NCBI RefSeq assembly: GCF_011022235.1
Contig: NZ_JAAIYP010000042.1
Span: 1 to 64,000, forward strand
Reading direction: 5' to 3'
DNA from: Magnetospirillum aberrantis SpK
Lineage (GTDB): Bacteria > Pseudomonadota > Alphaproteobacteria > Rhodospirillales > Magnetospirillaceae
Length of the DNA: 64,000 nt
Shown: positions 36,181 to 45,417 of the stretch, one piece after another
Numbering within the stretch: the stretch's first letter is position 1
Layout of the letters: every line of letters starts with the position of its first letter
Position numbers and translations under genes: made by a program
Notes under the pieces: model-generated
Database searches by the model: none
Told to the model about the DNA's origin: nothing
What the model saw: only the letters and a program-made list of their open reading frames with translations

Positions 36181-37016
36181 CGCCAGCTTCCGAAAGGAAC
36201 CACCTTGTTGCCGACATCGTGGCCGATGTCGGCGCGGCCCAGATAGGGAATGCCGGCGCGCTGGCACCAGAACCGCGTCACCTCTTCCTCGCCCAGGACG
36301 AAATCGGGGTCGTTGGCCGGAACGTCGCCGCAGCGGCCCAGCCGGATGCCGGCCAGACCCCGCAGGCTGGTGGCGATCTGGCCCAACGCGCGGTCGATGC
36401 GGTACATGGGTTCCGACACTTCCTCCAGCATCAGCACATGGCCGCGCAGATCGGGCAGATGCGGCGTGCCGATCAGGTGCGACAGGATGGTGATGTTGAA
36501 GGCGGCGGTGGGCGTTCCGGCCGGAAGATGCGGTTCAAGCGTCGCGCTTTCGCCTGTGGTCAGGAAAGCCAGGGCGCGGGCCACCGCCTCCTCCCCGCCC
36601 GCCCGGAACAGGTCGGACGCCATGGGACCATGGGCGACACGCCCGATCTTGGCGTTGTAAAGCGCCGCCATCAAGGCGCCGGCGTCGCTGTAGCCAAGGT
36701 AAAGTTTGTTGCGGGCCGCCGGTTCCAATGCCGGCAGCACCGTGTCCGCCAGCCGGTACGAGCCGTAACCGCCACGTCCGAACCAGATGGCGTCGATATC
36801 GGGGTCGTTGGCCGTCTCGACAAAGGCTTGGGCGCGGGCCGCGTCGGGTCCGGCGAAATGACCGCAGCTTTCGAAACATTGGGGATGAAAGCGAATATGG
36901 GGGCGGTCGATGCCGTAAAGGCCGTCGCAGAATGTCGCCAGCTTTTCCGGCAAGGCGGGGTCGATCCGGTTGCTGGCGGCGACGACGGCGATGCGGAACG
37001 GCTTTTGCGGGATCAA
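36177..37016 (-). CDS. ldcA: LD-carboxypeptidase (peptidase S66, LdcA-like)
   Basis: A 279-residue cytoplasmic S66 peptidase. The S66 signature GRGGYGSYRLAD is at about 80-91, the putative nucleophile S110 lies in GYSDAG, and LEEVSEP and a C-terminal IGHD stretch supply Glu and His candidates. LdcA removes the terminal D-Ala from murein tetrapeptides, giving tripeptides for recycling. The start is best placed at the TTG at 37016, with AAGGA nine bases upstream; upstream extension would run antisense to the next gene. It is divergent, 48 bases away, from the mpl-like gene that would reuse its product. Confidence 0.82.
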   Translation of the reverse strand: MIPQKPFRIAVVAASNRIDPALPEKLATFCDGLYGIDRPHIRFHPQCFESCGHFAGPDAARAQAFVETANDPDIDAIWFGRGGYGSYRLADTVLPALEPAARNKLYLGYSDAGALMAALYNAKIGRVAHGPMASDLFRAGGEEAVARALAFLTTGESATLEPHLPAGTPTAAFNITILSHLIGTPHLPDLRGHVLMLEEVSEPMYRIDRALGQIATSLRGLAGIRLGRCGDVPANDPDFVLGEEEVTRFWCQRAGIPYLGRADIGHDVGNKVVPFGSWR

Positions 37017-37064
37017 GGCGGGCAATCCTTGCCAAGGGCGGCGGCCGGATTGTAGCCTCCGGCC

Positions 37065-38462
37065 ATGGAACACGACAGGTCCTATTTCTTCTGTGGTATC
37101 GGCGGCAGCGGCATGCTGCCCCTGGCCCTGATCCTTCGGCGGCATGGTTTTCGCGTCTCGGGTTCCGACCGGGCGCTGGACCAGGGACGGACCGCCTCGA
37201 AATTCGATTTCCTGCGCAGCCAAGGCATCGGGCTGTTTCCCCAGGACGGCAGCGGCCTGACCGACCCGGCGACAATCCTGGTGGTGTCGGCGGCGGTCGA
37301 GGACAGTGTGCCCGACGTGCGCGCCGCCCGTGCCCAAGGGGCCGCCATCCTGACCCGCGCGCAGTTGCTGGCGCAATTGTTCAACGCCGCGCCCAAGGCG
37401 GTGGGGGTGGCCGGCACCAGCGGCAAGTCCACCACCACCGGCATGGTCGGCTGGATGGCCCATAATTTGGGTTTGCAGCCGACGGTGATGAATGGCGCGG
37501 TGATGAAGAACTTCGTCACCGCCGACGCGCCTTTCGCCAGCGCCCTGGTCGGCGACGGCGACCTGTTCGTGGCCGAGGTGGACGAAAGCGACGGCTCCAT
37601 CGCCCATTACACGCCGCATGTGGCGGTGCTGAACAACGTCGCTTTCGACCATAAATCCATGGAGGAATTGCGCGCCCTGTTCACCGATTTCCTGGGCAAG
37701 GCGCACATGGCGGTGGTGAACCGCGACAACGCCGAGGCGGCGCGGCTGGCCGCTTCGATACCGCCCGGCCGGTGCTTGACCTATTCCCTGTGGGATGACG
37801 CCGCCGATCTGGTGGCCGGCGACATCCGTCCCCGCCCCGACGGCATTTCCTTCAGCGTGCGCGAACAAGGTGGCGCGGCGATGACCGTGTCGTTGGACGT
37901 GCCGGGCCGCCACAACGTTTCCAACGCCCTGGCGGCCCTGGCCACCGCTCGCGCCCTGGCGGTTCCCCTGGCCGAGGCGATGGCGGCCCTGAACGGTTTC
38001 GCCGGCATCCGCCGCCGGCTCGAAGTGGTGGGAACGGCGACTGGCGTCACGGTGATCGACGATTTCGCCCATAACCCGGACAAGATCGCCGCCACCTTGG
38101 CCACCTTGCACGATTTTCCCGGCCGCCTGCTGATCTTGTTCCAGCCGCATGGCTTCGGCCCGCTCAGGCTGATGCGGCGCGAGTTCGTGGAATGCTTCGC
38201 CAGCCATCTGGCACCCGAGGACGTGCTGGTGATGCCGGAACCGGTCTATTTCGGCGGCACGGTCGACCGCAGCGTCAGCAGCGGCGACATCGTCGCCGAC
38301 ATCCAGGCGGCGGGCCGCGAGGCCCAGGCTTTCACCGATCGCGACGCTTGCGGCGAATACCTGCTGTCCCAGGTCCGCCCCGGCGACCGCGTGGTGGTCA
38401 TGGGCGCCCGCGACGACACCTTGTCCTCCTTCGCCCAGGCCCTGTTGCGAAACCTGGGCTGA
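37065..38462 (+). CDS. mpl: Mur ligase: UDP-MurNAc tripeptide ligase (Mpl) or MurC-like
   Basis: A 465-residue Mur ligase. The N-terminal UDP-binding GIGGSGM is at 11-17, the ATP P-loop GTSGKSTTT at 117-125, EVDESDGS follows as the metal/ATP motif, then a central domain with DFAHNPDK and a C-terminal QPHGFGPLR. MurC adds L-Ala to UDP-MurNAc, while Mpl adds recycled tripeptide. No other cell-wall synthesis gene is nearby, but the divergent LD-carboxypeptidase gene produces exactly the Mpl substrate, so I favour Mpl. A diverged MurC cannot be excluded. Confidence 0.72.
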   Translation: MEHDRSYFFCGIGGSGMLPLALILRRHGFRVSGSDRALDQGRTASKFDFLRSQGIGLFPQDGSGLTDPATILVVSAAVEDSVPDVRAARAQGAAILTRAQLLAQLFNAAPKAVGVAGTSGKSTTTGMVGWMAHNLGLQPTVMNGAVMKNFVTADAPFASALVGDGDLFVAEVDESDGSIAHYTPHVAVLNNVAFDHKSMEELRALFTDFLGKAHMAVVNRDNAEAARLAASIPPGRCLTYSLWDDAADLVAGDIRPRPDGISFSVREQGGAAMTVSLDVPGRHNVSNALAALATARALAVPLAEAMAALNGFAGIRRRLEVVGTATGVTVIDDFAHNPDKIAATLATLHDFPGRLLILFQPHGFGPLRLMRREFVECFASHLAPEDVLVMPEPVYFGGTVDRSVSSGDIVADIQAAGREAQAFTDRDACGEYLLSQVRPGDRVVVMGARDDTLSSFAQALLRNLG

Positions 38463-38464
38463 AA

Positions 38465-38495
38465 AAGCAAAAGCCGCGCTGGGCTTGCGCGGCTT
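38465..38495 (-). terminator. Rho-independent terminator after tRNA-Ser
   Basis: A perfect 9-base-pair inverted repeat (38471-38479 with 38487-38495, loop of 7) is GC-rich. Read on the minus strand it is followed by TTTTGCTTTTT. It begins 13 bases after the tRNA 3' end, so it should end the tRNA transcript. On the plus strand no T-run follows, so it is not a strong terminator for the mpl-like gene. Confidence 0.75.
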
Positions 38496-38507
38496 GCAGA
38501 AAAGGAA

Positions 38508-38597
<90 letters not shown>

Positions 38598-38634
38598 GCT
38601 GGGAAAAATGCGCCTGGTCGGTGGCGAGGCGCGG

Positions 38635-38663
38635 AGACTAGCCTAAGTGTGACGGCTCCGCAA
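38635..38663 (-). promoter_or_regulatory. Candidate sigma-70-type promoter for tRNA-Ser
   Basis: On the minus strand a TTGCGG box (38658-38663) is followed after 17 bases by TAGTCT (38635-38640), with a GC-rich segment just downstream as in stringently controlled stable-RNA promoters. The -10 match is weak. The predicted start is about 30 bases before the mature tRNA 5' end. Confidence 0.35.
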
Positions 38664-38711
38664 CCCCGTTCGACAGGAAAATTTCACCCCCGATGAACGG
38701 TGGCGCGCCGG

Positions 38712-39248
38712 TTATTTCGGCGCGACCACCATCACCATCTGGCGGCCTTCCATCTTGGGGATCTGTTCGATCTTGCCCAGACCTTCAAGGTCGTCGCGCA
38801 CCCGTTCCAGAACCTTCATACCCAGATCCTGGTGCGCCAGCTCGCGGCCGCGGAAGCGCAGGGTGACCTTCACCTTGTCGCCTTCCTCGAGGAACTTGCG
38901 CATGGCGCGCATCTTCACGCCGTAGTCGTTGTCGTCGATGTTCGGGCGGAGCTTGATCTCCTTGACCTCGATCACCTTCTGCTTCTTCTTCGCCTCGTTC
39001 TTCTTTTTCTGGGCTTCGTACTTGAACTTTCCGTAGTCCAGAATTTTACAGACCGGCGGTTCGGCGTTAGGCGACACCTCGACCAAGTCCAGACCGGCCT
39101 CTTCGGCCATGACAAGACCTTCGCGCAAAGTCACGACGCCGATCATTTCACCATCGGCTCCGACCAGGCGGATAGAACGGGCATCGATCTCTCGGTTGAC
39201 GCGCGGCCCGTCGTTTTTGGGCGGCGTCTGCATTGGCGGCCTAGCTAT
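38712..39248 (-). CDS. infC: Translation initiation factor IF-3, apparent AUA start
   Basis: IF-3, 178 residues counted from an ATA codon at 39248-39246. It binds the 30S subunit and checks initiator tRNA and start codon. The N-terminal domain begins at GPRVN, the linker is lysine-rich (about residues 78-95), and the C-terminal domain has [10 protein letters not shown]. The only ATG (39233) has no ribosome binding site, while GGAG at 39260-39257 is eight bases before ATA, which opens Ile-Ala-Arg-Pro-Pro in frame. IF-3 genes commonly use rare start codons for self-repression, so ATA is probably the true start. The gene follows thrS at 100 bases; no rpmI/rplT follows. Confidence 0.93.
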   Translation of the reverse strand: MARPPMQTPPKNDGPRVNREIDARSIRLVGADGEMIGVVTLREGLVMAEEAGLDLVEVSPNAEPPVCKILDYGKFKYEAQKKKNEAKKKQKVIEVKEIKLRPNIDDNDYGVKMRAMRKFLEEGDKVKVTLRFRGRELAHQDLGMKVLERVRDDLEGLGKIEQIPKMEGRQMVMVVAPK

Positions 39249-39260
39249 GAAAACTTCTCC
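39246..39260 (-). promoter_or_regulatory. Ribosome binding site deciding a non-AUG infC start
   Basis: The minus-strand segment reads GGAGAAG, then TTTTC, then ATA. GGAG to ATA spacing is eight bases, ideal for initiation, whereas the ATG 15 bases further on has only CCGCC before it. This arrangement would let IF-3 repress its own synthesis by rejecting a non-standard start codon, as known for the AUU start of Escherichia coli infC. Confidence 0.7.
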
Positions 39261-39348
39261 ATCGGCAAGAACAATATATAGAGCCCGTCCCTTGGTTCCC
39301 CCCTTGTGGTGGAACGGGCCCGGCTCCCCTTACGCGCACGCCCCCGGA

Positions 39349-41265
39349 TCAGGCCGGAGGCGTCGCTTCGCGCACGAGTGTAGCAACAGCTTGGTCCAGC
39401 GCAACAATTTCTTGACTCTGGCTGCCAAGACGGCGGATGGCGACGGTGCGTTCCTCGGCCTCGCGCTTGCCCACCACCAACATCACCGGCACCTTGGCCA
39501 GCGAGTGCTCGCGCACCTTATAGTTGATCTTTTCGTTGCGCAAATCCGCCTCGGCGCGGATTCCGGCGGCTTTCAGCGCGCTTACCACCTCTTCGGCATA
39601 GGAATTGGCGTCGGACACGATGGTCGCCACCGTCACCTGGGCGGGGGCCAGCCACAGCGGGAACCTGCCGGCATAATTCTCGATCAGGATGCCGAGGAAG
39701 CGTTCGAACGAACCCAGGACCGCGCGATGCAGCATCACCGGGCGCTTCTTGCTGCCGTCCTCGGCGGTGTAGTTGGCGTCCAGACGTTCGGGCAACACGA
39801 AGTCGACCTGCAACGTGCCACATTGCCAGTCGCGGCCAATGGCGTCGCGCAGCACGAATTCCAGCTTGGGGCCGTAGAACGCGCCCTCACCCGGATTGAG
39901 GGTGGTTTCCAGGCCGGCGGCCTTGGCCGCCTCAAGCAGCGCGCTTTCCGCCTTGTCCCAGGTTTCGTCCGAGCCGGCCCGCTTGGCCGGCCGGTCCGAG
40001 AACTTCACCCGCACGTCCTCGAAGCCGAAATCCTTGTAGACGGTGGTCAACAGGTGGCAGAAGGCGATGGTTTCCGAGGTGATCTGGTCTTCGGTGCAGA
40101 AGATGTGGGCATCGTCCTGGGTGAAGGCGCGCACCCGCATAATGCCATGCAGCGCGCCCGACGGCTCATAGCGGTGGCACGAACCGAATTCGGCCATGCG
40201 CAACGGCAGGTCGCGATACGATTTGATGCCCTGGCGGAAGATCTGCACATGGCAGGGACAGTTCATCGGCTTGACCGCGAGATGGCGTTCATCCTGGGTC
40301 TTGATGGTGAACATGCTTTCCGAGAACTTGTCGGCGTGGCCCGAGGCCTCCCACAGCGAGAAGTCCACCAGCTGCGGGGTCTTCACCTCCTGGTAGTTCT
40401 CTGCGTCGAGCCGGCGGCGCATGTAGCTCTCGACCGTGCGATAGAGCTGCCAGCCCTTCTGGTGCCAGAACACGCTGCCCACCGCCTCTTCCTGCTGGTG
40501 GAACAGGTCCATTTCACGGCCCAGGCGACGGTGGTCGCGCTTTTCCGCCTCTTCCAGCATGGTCAGGTAGCCGTCCAGGTCCTTCTTGTCGAACCATGCG
40601 GTGCCGTAGATGCGTTGAAGCATCTCGTTCTTGGAATCGCCGCGCCAATAGGCGCCGGCCAGCTTCATCAGCTTGAAGGCCTTGCCCAGCTTGGCGGTGC
40701 TGGGCAGATGCGGGCCGCGGCACAAATCGATGAAGGCGCCCTGACGGTAAAGCGAGATGGTCTGGCCGGCGGGGATCGAGGAAATGATCTCGGCCTTGTA
40801 CTTCTCACCCTGGTCCAGGAAGAACTTCACCGCGTCGTCGCGGTCCCATTCCTCGCGCACGATCTGTTCGTCGCGCGCCACGATTTCCTGCATGCGCGCT
40901 TCGATCTTCTCCAGATCGTCGGGGGTGAACGGGGTGGGGCGGGCGAAGTCGTAATAGAAACCGTTCTCGATGCTCGGGCCGATGGTGACCTGGGTCTCGG
41001 GATACAGTTCCTTCACCGCCTCGGCCATGACGTGGGCGGCGTCGTGACGCAACAGCTCCAGCGCGTCGGCACCGTCCTTGGCGGTGACGATGGCCAGCTG
41101 GGTGTCGGTAGTCAGAGTGGTGGTCAGGTCCTTCATCTCGCCGTTGACACGAATGGCCAGCGCGGCCTTGGCCAGGCCGGGGCCGATGTCCTTGGCTACG
41201 TCCAGGCCGGTGACCGGGCCGGGATAGCTGCGGACGCTGCCGTCGGGAAGCGTGATGGCGACCAT
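39349..41265 (-). CDS. thrS: Threonine-tRNA ligase
   Basis: A 638-residue class II aminoacyl-tRNA synthetase of normal length. An N-terminal TGS domain (about 1-60) and an editing domain (about 65-225, with [10 protein letters not shown] and CRGPHLPST) lead to the catalytic core. That core has KPMNCPCH (zinc Cys), [13 protein letters not shown] (motif 2) and [12 protein letters not shown] (motif 3). The anticodon-binding domain occupies the last 100 residues. The enzyme charges tRNA-Thr in the cytoplasm. The ATG at 41265 has AGAGCAGG upstream. infC lies 100 bases downstream, the common thrS-infC order. Confidence 0.97.
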   Translation of the reverse strand: MVAITLPDGSVRSYPGPVTGLDVAKDIGPGLAKAALAIRVNGEMKDLTTTLTTDTQLAIVTAKDGADALELLRHDAAHVMAEAVKELYPETQVTIGPSIENGFYYDFARPTPFTPDDLEKIEARMQEIVARDEQIVREEWDRDDAVKFFLDQGEKYKAEIISSIPAGQTISLYRQGAFIDLCRGPHLPSTAKLGKAFKLMKLAGAYWRGDSKNEMLQRIYGTAWFDKKDLDGYLTMLEEAEKRDHRRLGREMDLFHQQEEAVGSVFWHQKGWQLYRTVESYMRRRLDAENYQEVKTPQLVDFSLWEASGHADKFSESMFTIKTQDERHLAVKPMNCPCHVQIFRQGIKSYRDLPLRMAEFGSCHRYEPSGALHGIMRVRAFTQDDAHIFCTEDQITSETIAFCHLLTTVYKDFGFEDVRVKFSDRPAKRAGSDETWDKAESALLEAAKAAGLETTLNPGEGAFYGPKLEFVLRDAIGRDWQCGTLQVDFVLPERLDANYTAEDGSKKRPVMLHRAVLGSFERFLGILIENYAGRFPLWLAPAQVTVATIVSDANSYAEEVVSALKAAGIRAEADLRNEKINYKVREHSLAKVPVMLVVGKREAEERTVAIRRLGSQSQEIVALDQAVATLVREATPPA

Positions 41266-41305
41266 TTGAACCTGCTCTCTGATTTGAAAGTTTATGAAAC
41301 GCCCG

Positions 41306-41333
41306 ACTGTATGCCCTTTGCCCCCCAAGTCAA
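41306..41333 (-). promoter_or_regulatory. Candidate sigma-70-type promoter for thrS
   Basis: On the minus strand TTGACT (41333-41328) is separated by 16 bases from TACAGT (41311-41306). The predicted transcript would start near 41299, leaving a leader of about 34 bases, too short for an attenuator or an E. coli-type thrS operator. The -35 box matches consensus at five of six bases. Confidence 0.5.
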
Positions 41334-41396
41334 GAAAAGCAGCGTCAACCCAGGGGCGCGAGAAACCATGGCCGACCGGCCTTGCCCCACCGACGT

Positions 41397-41425
41397 CTTG
41401 AACCCGGCGGGATTCACACCTATTC
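41397..41425 (+). promoter_or_regulatory. Candidate RpoH (heat-shock) promoter for htpX
   Basis: CTTGAA at 41397-41402 is followed 16 bases later by CCTATTC at 41419-41425. This closely fits the alphaproteobacterial RpoH pattern CTTGAA then CCTATNT. It lies about 40 bases before the htpX start, with an AAGGAG ribosome binding site in between. htpX is a heat-shock gene in other bacteria, so site and gene agree. Confidence 0.6.
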
Positions 41426-41463
41426 AACATCCAGTGCAATTCCCAAGGAGAAGAGGACATCCC

Positions 41464-42429
41464 ATGTCCTATGCCCGTACCGCGTTGTTGCTGGCCGCGT
41501 TGACCGGCCTGTTCGTCGCCATCGGCGGCCTGATCGGCGGCCAGGGCGGCATGATGATCGCTTTTCTCATGGCGCTGGGCATGAACGCCTTCGCCTATTG
41601 GAACTCGGACAAGATGGTGCTGTCCATGTACGGCGCCCAACAGGTCGACCGCCACGCGGCGCCCGGTCTTTACGCCATCGTCGAGCGGCTGAGCGCGCGA
41701 GCCGGCATGCCCATGCCCAAGGTGTTCATCATCGCGTCCGACCAACCCAACGCCTTCGCCACCGGCCGCAGCCCCGAACACGCCTCGGTGGCGGCGACCA
41801 CCGGCTTGCTCGACCGCCTGAGCCCCGAGGAGGTCGAGGGCGTGATGGCGCACGAACTGGCCCATGTGAAGAATCGCGACACCCTGATCATGACGGTGAC
41901 CGCCACCATCGCCGGCGCCATCGGCATGATGGCCAACATGTTCGCCTTTTCCTCGATGTTCGGCGGCCACCGCGACGAGGAAGGGGAAGGCGGCGGACTG
42001 GGCATGCTGGGCGGCATCCTGATGATGGTGCTGGCGCCCATGGCCGCGACGGTGGTGCAAATGGCCATTTCGCGCACCCGCGAATACGCCGCCGACAACG
42101 AAGGCGCGCGCATCTGCGGCAATCCCCTGTGGCTGGCCAGCGCGCTTGAACGTCTGGAACAGGCGGCGCACGCCATCCCCAACCCGGCGGCCGAACGCAA
42201 CGCCGCCACCGCCCATCTGTTCATCGTCAACCCGCTGCACGGCGGCGGCATGGACAATTTGTTTTCCACCCATCCCAGCATGGACAACCGGATCGCCCTG
42301 TTGCGCCGTCAGGCGGCCGAGATGGGAATGACCTGGAACGTACGGGCCGAACCGACCCCGCCGGCCGCGTCACGTCCGACAGCGCGCGGCCCCTGGGGCG
42401 GCACTCCGCGCAAGGGGCCGTGGAGCTGA
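41464..42429 (+). CDS. htpX: Membrane zinc metalloprotease HtpX
   Basis: A 321-residue M48 protease. Two N-terminal membrane segments (about 8-50) and two more after the active site (about 145-165 and 178-198) surround the zinc motif HELAH (H130-H134), with the third ligand in [13 protein letters not shown]. The family's [12 protein letters not shown] follows near the end, then a Pro-rich tail. HtpX degrades misfolded inner-membrane proteins with FtsH. The ATG at 41464 has a strong AAGGAG site. An RpoH-like promoter lies upstream. Confidence 0.95.
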   Translation: MSYARTALLLAALTGLFVAIGGLIGGQGGMMIAFLMALGMNAFAYWNSDKMVLSMYGAQQVDRHAAPGLYAIVERLSARAGMPMPKVFIIASDQPNAFATGRSPEHASVAATTGLLDRLSPEEVEGVMAHELAHVKNRDTLIMTVTATIAGAIGMMANMFAFSSMFGGHRDEEGEGGGLGMLGGILMMVLAPMAATVVQMAISRTREYAADNEGARICGNPLWLASALERLEQAAHAIPNPAAERNAATAHLFIVNPLHGGGMDNLFSTHPSMDNRIALLRRQAAEMGMTWNVRAEPTPPAASRPTARGPWGGTPRKGPWS

Positions 42430-42430
42430 G

Positions 42431-43351
42431 TTAAGCCAACAGCTCGACCAGTGCTTGCTCCACCTCGGCCAGGGTCAAATCCCTCAGCGACGGCCGCCGC
42501 AAAAGGGTGACACGGCCGCGCGGGGCGCACAGGTCGGGGTTGGAATCGTGGGAAAACAGCACCACGGATCGACAGCCGGCGGTGGCGACCAGATGCATGG
42601 GGCCGGTGTCGTTGCCCAAGGCCACGCTTGCCCGCCGGCCCAGGCCCAGAATATCGAGGAACGACGTCTTGCCGGCCAGGCTGAGAGCCTGGGGACAGAT
42701 GCCGCGGATGGTGGCGATCTCGGCCTTTTCCGCCTGGGTGCCCAACAGCACCGGAATAATGCCGCGTTCGGCCAACCACAGACAGGCGGTGCCGAAGCGT
42801 TCCGCCGGCCAGCGTTTGGCCGGGCGGTGCGGTGCGCCGCCGGGACAGATCAGGGCGAAACGCCCAGGCAGGCCGAAACGGCCGACATCGCCTTCGGCCC
42901 AGGACAAATCGGGCGGCGGCACGCTTTCGATGCCGGCCATGGCCAGTTGTTCGGCCTGGCGCTCGACGGTGTGCATATGATCGCGATCAGGATTGGTATG
43001 GGGCAACGAGCATCCCGGCGCGATGCCCGACCAGTCCACCTCGCCGCCCATCAGGCGGAAATACCAGCTTGAGCGGTCCGAGGTCTGGAGGTCGTAGACC
43101 CGGTCGAAATGCCCCGACGCCAGCTTGCGGCGCAGCTTCAGAACCCCGGTCACCTGCCACATCTTGGGCTTGTCGTCGATCCATACATGGTCGAACCACG
43201 GACAGGCGGCGGCCAACGCGGCATAGGGCTTGGTGGTCAAAAGGGTGATCTCGGCGTCGGGGTGCCGGTCGCGGATGGCCGCGAAGGGACCGAACGCCTG
43301 GACGAAATCGCCCAGCGCCCCCAGCTTTATGACCAGGATATGGCGGTTCAT
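42431..43351 (-). CDS. Family 9 glycosyltransferase (heptosyltransferase-like)
   Basis: A 306-residue GT-B protein of the ADP-heptose:LPS heptosyltransferase family. The N-terminal KLGALGDFVQAFGPFAAIR, CPGGAPHRPAKRWPAERF in the linker and the donor motif LGNDTGPMHLVA are all typical. It probably adds a heptose or related sugar to the lipid A core. The start at 43351 overlaps the stop of the upstream glycosyltransferase as ATGA, so the two form one unit. The gmhB-like gene at the end of the window would help supply ADP-heptose. Confidence 0.87.
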   Translation of the reverse strand: MNRHILVIKLGALGDFVQAFGPFAAIRDRHPDAEITLLTTKPYAALAAACPWFDHVWIDDKPKMWQVTGVLKLRRKLASGHFDRVYDLQTSDRSSWYFRLMGGEVDWSGIAPGCSLPHTNPDRDHMHTVERQAEQLAMAGIESVPPPDLSWAEGDVGRFGLPGRFALICPGGAPHRPAKRWPAERFGTACLWLAERGIIPVLLGTQAEKAEIATIRGICPQALSLAGKTSFLDILGLGRRASVALGNDTGPMHLVATAGCRSVVLFSHDSNPDLCAPRGRVTLLRRPSLRDLTLAEVEQALVELLA

Positions 43352-44601
43352 ACCGCCTCGGGATCGACGGGTTGGACGTTTTGCACCACCGGCGCCGTTC
43401 CCGACAGGATTTCGTCGTATACCGCCAGCGTGCGGCTGCACATGGCTTCGCGGCTGAAATTGGCACGCACGAAATTCTGGGCCAGGGCGGCAATGTCGCC
43501 GCGCTCTTCCGCCGACAGAAGCAGGAAACGCTCGATGGCCCTGGCCAGGGCCGAGGAATCGCCGGGCGGGGTCAGCCAGCCGGTGCGGCCGGGCAACACC
43601 GTCTCGCGCGGGCCGCCGTGGTCGGAGGCGATCACCGGCCGGCCCATGGCCTGGGCCTCGGCGACCACGCGGCCGAACGCCTCGGGATCGGTCGAGGCCG
43701 ACACCACCACGTCGGTCAGCATGTAGGCGGCCGGCATGTCGGAACATTCATCGACGATGTGCACCACGTCGGTCAGGTCCAACCGGCGGATCAGATCCGT
43801 CAATTCCTGGCGATAACCGGTCCGCCCCTGGTCGGAGCCGACCAACAGACAGCGGATGTCGTGGCGGCCCAACTCGGCCAAGGCGTGGATCAACACTTCC
43901 TGCCCCTTCCACCGGGTCAGGCGGCCGGGCAGCATGATGACCGGGAAACCATCGGGCAACCGCCAACGATGGGCCAGCGCGATGATACGCTCGGCGCTGA
44001 CGCGGACGGGATCGAACTTGGTCAGGTCGACGCCGCGATGGATGACGCGGATTTTTTCCGGGGCGACGCCATAGACGCGGCGCATGTGCTCGGCGATGAA
44101 TTCCGAGATGGCGATGACCCGCTCGCCCTTGGTCATCACCGAGTTGTAAAAATGCTTGAAGCCGAAGCCGCCCAGATTGTAGGTGCCGTGGAAGGTGGTC
44201 ATGAAATGGGCGCCGGTACGGTTGGCGGCGCCAAGCGCGCTCCAGGCCGGGGCGCGCGAGCGGGCGTGGACGATGTCCACTTGGTGCTCGCGGATCGCCG
44301 CCGCCAGACGGCCGACATTGGCCCGCATGACCAGCGGGTTCTTGCTGTCCAACGGCAGTTCCACGTGGATGGCACCGACGCGCGTCACCTCGCGCACCAT
44401 CGACCCGCCGGCGCTGGCCACCACCGCACGGTAACCGGCCTCGGTCAGCGCCTGGGCGATCTCGACGGTGCCGCGTTCGACACCGCCGGTGACCAGGGCC
44501 GGCAGCACCTGAAGAATGCACGGGGGGCGTCCGTCGACACAGGGCGGTTGACGGCCGGGCTCGGCAAGGGCATCGATGGGAAGAGTTTCGTCCATGGACA
44601 T
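43348..44601 (-). CDS. Family 4-type glycosyltransferase (LPS core type)
   Basis: A GT-B enzyme of 417 residues from the ATG at 44601 (a GTG at 44616 and an ATG at 44595 are alternatives; none has a clear ribosome binding site). The acceptor half has LPALVTGGVERGTVEIAQAL and HARSRAPAWSAL. The donor half has LPGRLTRWKGQEVLI and the Glu-x7-Glu motif EAFGRVVAEAQAMGRPVIA. It resembles the glycosyltransferases that accompany heptosyltransferases in alphaproteobacterial core-oligosaccharide synthesis. It is divergent from the alpha/beta hydrolase gene and coupled to the family 9 gene. Confidence 0.85.
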   Translation of the reverse strand: MSMDETLPIDALAEPGRQPPCVDGRPPCILQVLPALVTGGVERGTVEIAQALTEAGYRAVVASAGGSMVREVTRVGAIHVELPLDSKNPLVMRANVGRLAAAIREHQVDIVHARSRAPAWSALGAANRTGAHFMTTFHGTYNLGGFGFKHFYNSVMTKGERVIAISEFIAEHMRRVYGVAPEKIRVIHRGVDLTKFDPVRVSAERIIALAHRWRLPDGFPVIMLPGRLTRWKGQEVLIHALAELGRHDIRCLLVGSDQGRTGYRQELTDLIRRLDLTDVVHIVDECSDMPAAYMLTDVVVSASTDPEAFGRVVAEAQAMGRPVIASDHGGPRETVLPGRTGWLTPPGDSSALARAIERFLLLSAEERGDIAALAQNFVRANFSREAMCSRTLAVYDEILSGTAPVVQNVQPVDPEAV

Positions 44602-44619
44602 CGGCAAGGGATTCACGTA

Positions 44620-45417
44620 ATGGCTGAAGCGAGCAACGTCGCCCCCGGCGCTTCCGGGGCCGGGATATTAGCACGCGGCGACGGCGCGTCCATCGCCTAC
44701 CGTCGCCTCGCGGGCCATAATCCCGGCGTGGTGTTCATCCATGGATATCGTTCCGACATGGAAGGCGGCAAGGCCCTGGCGCTGGAATCCTGGTGCCGCG
44801 AGACCGGCCGGGCCTTTTTGCGCTTCGACATGTTCGGCCACGGCCAGAGCACGGGCCAGGTCGAGGACGGCACCATCGGCCGCTGGGCCGACGACGCCGA
44901 GGCGGCGGTGGAACAGTTGACCGCGGGGCCGCAAATCCTGGTGGGGTCGAGCCTGGGCGGCTGGATCGCGCTTTTGACCGCGCTCCGGTTGCGGCCACGG
45001 ATCGTCGGCCTGGTGGGGGTCGCCGCCGCCCCCGACTTTACCGAAGACCTGATGTGGAATGCCTTCAGTCCGGAACAGAGGCGCCAGCTGATCGAACAGG
45101 GGCACGTGGTCGAGGAGAACTGTTACGAGCCGGACAATCCCTGGATCATCCCTCGCCGCCTGATCGAGGACGGCCGCAATCATCTTCTGTTGCGCGACGC
45201 CATCAACCTTTATTGCCCGGTGCGGCTGATCCAGGGGCAAAAGGACGCGGACGTGCCGTGGAACACCGCGTTGCGCATCGCCGAAAGCCTGGCCTCCGAC
45301 GATGTCGAGATCACCCTGGTCAAGGACGGCGACCACCGTCTGAGCCGCGACCAGGATCTGGCGCGGCTGGTCGGCGTGGTGGCGACGCTGGCGGAACAGG
45401 TTCAGGCGGCGGACTGA
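44620..45417 (+). CDS. Alpha/beta hydrolase
   Basis: A 265-residue cytoplasmic alpha/beta hydrolase. The nucleophile elbow GSSLGG places Ser111, the acid is probably the Asp in GQKDADVPW, and the base is H239 in DGDHRL. FIHGYRSDMEGGKA supplies the oxyanion region, and MFGHGQSTG is typical of the ABHD10-like esterase/thioesterase group. The substrate is unknown. The ATG at 44620 is close to the divergent glycosyltransferase start. The stop lies inside the convergent FkbM-like gene, a 16-base overlap. Confidence 0.85.
   Translation: MAEASNVAPGASGAGILARGDGASIAYRRLAGHNPGVVFIHGYRSDMEGGKALALESWCRETGRAFLRFDMFGHGQSTGQVEDGTIGRWADDAEAAVEQLTAGPQILVGSSLGGWIALLTALRLRPRIVGLVGVAAAPDFTEDLMWNAFSPEQRRQLIEQGHVVEENCYEPDNPWIIPRRLIEDGRNHLLLRDAINLYCPVRLIQGQKDADVPWNTALRIAESLASDDVEITLVKDGDHRLSRDQDLARLVGVVATLAEQVQAAD

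Noticed and set aside
38699-38730. Imperfect inverted repeat over the infC stop codon as a terminator
   Set aside because: The stem is strong but no T-run follows on the minus strand and one arm has a bulge, so it may be only coding-sequence symmetry.
39109-41463. Very long plus-strand extension of the htpX frame (over 700 codons)
   Set aside because: It is antisense to infC and thrS. HtpX homology begins at the ATG at 41464, which has its own AAGGAG and RpoH-like promoter.
43372-44619. Plus-strand extension of the alpha/beta hydrolase frame
   Set aside because: It lies opposite a glycosyltransferase with a clear Glu-x7-Glu motif; hydrolase similarity starts after the ATG at 44620.
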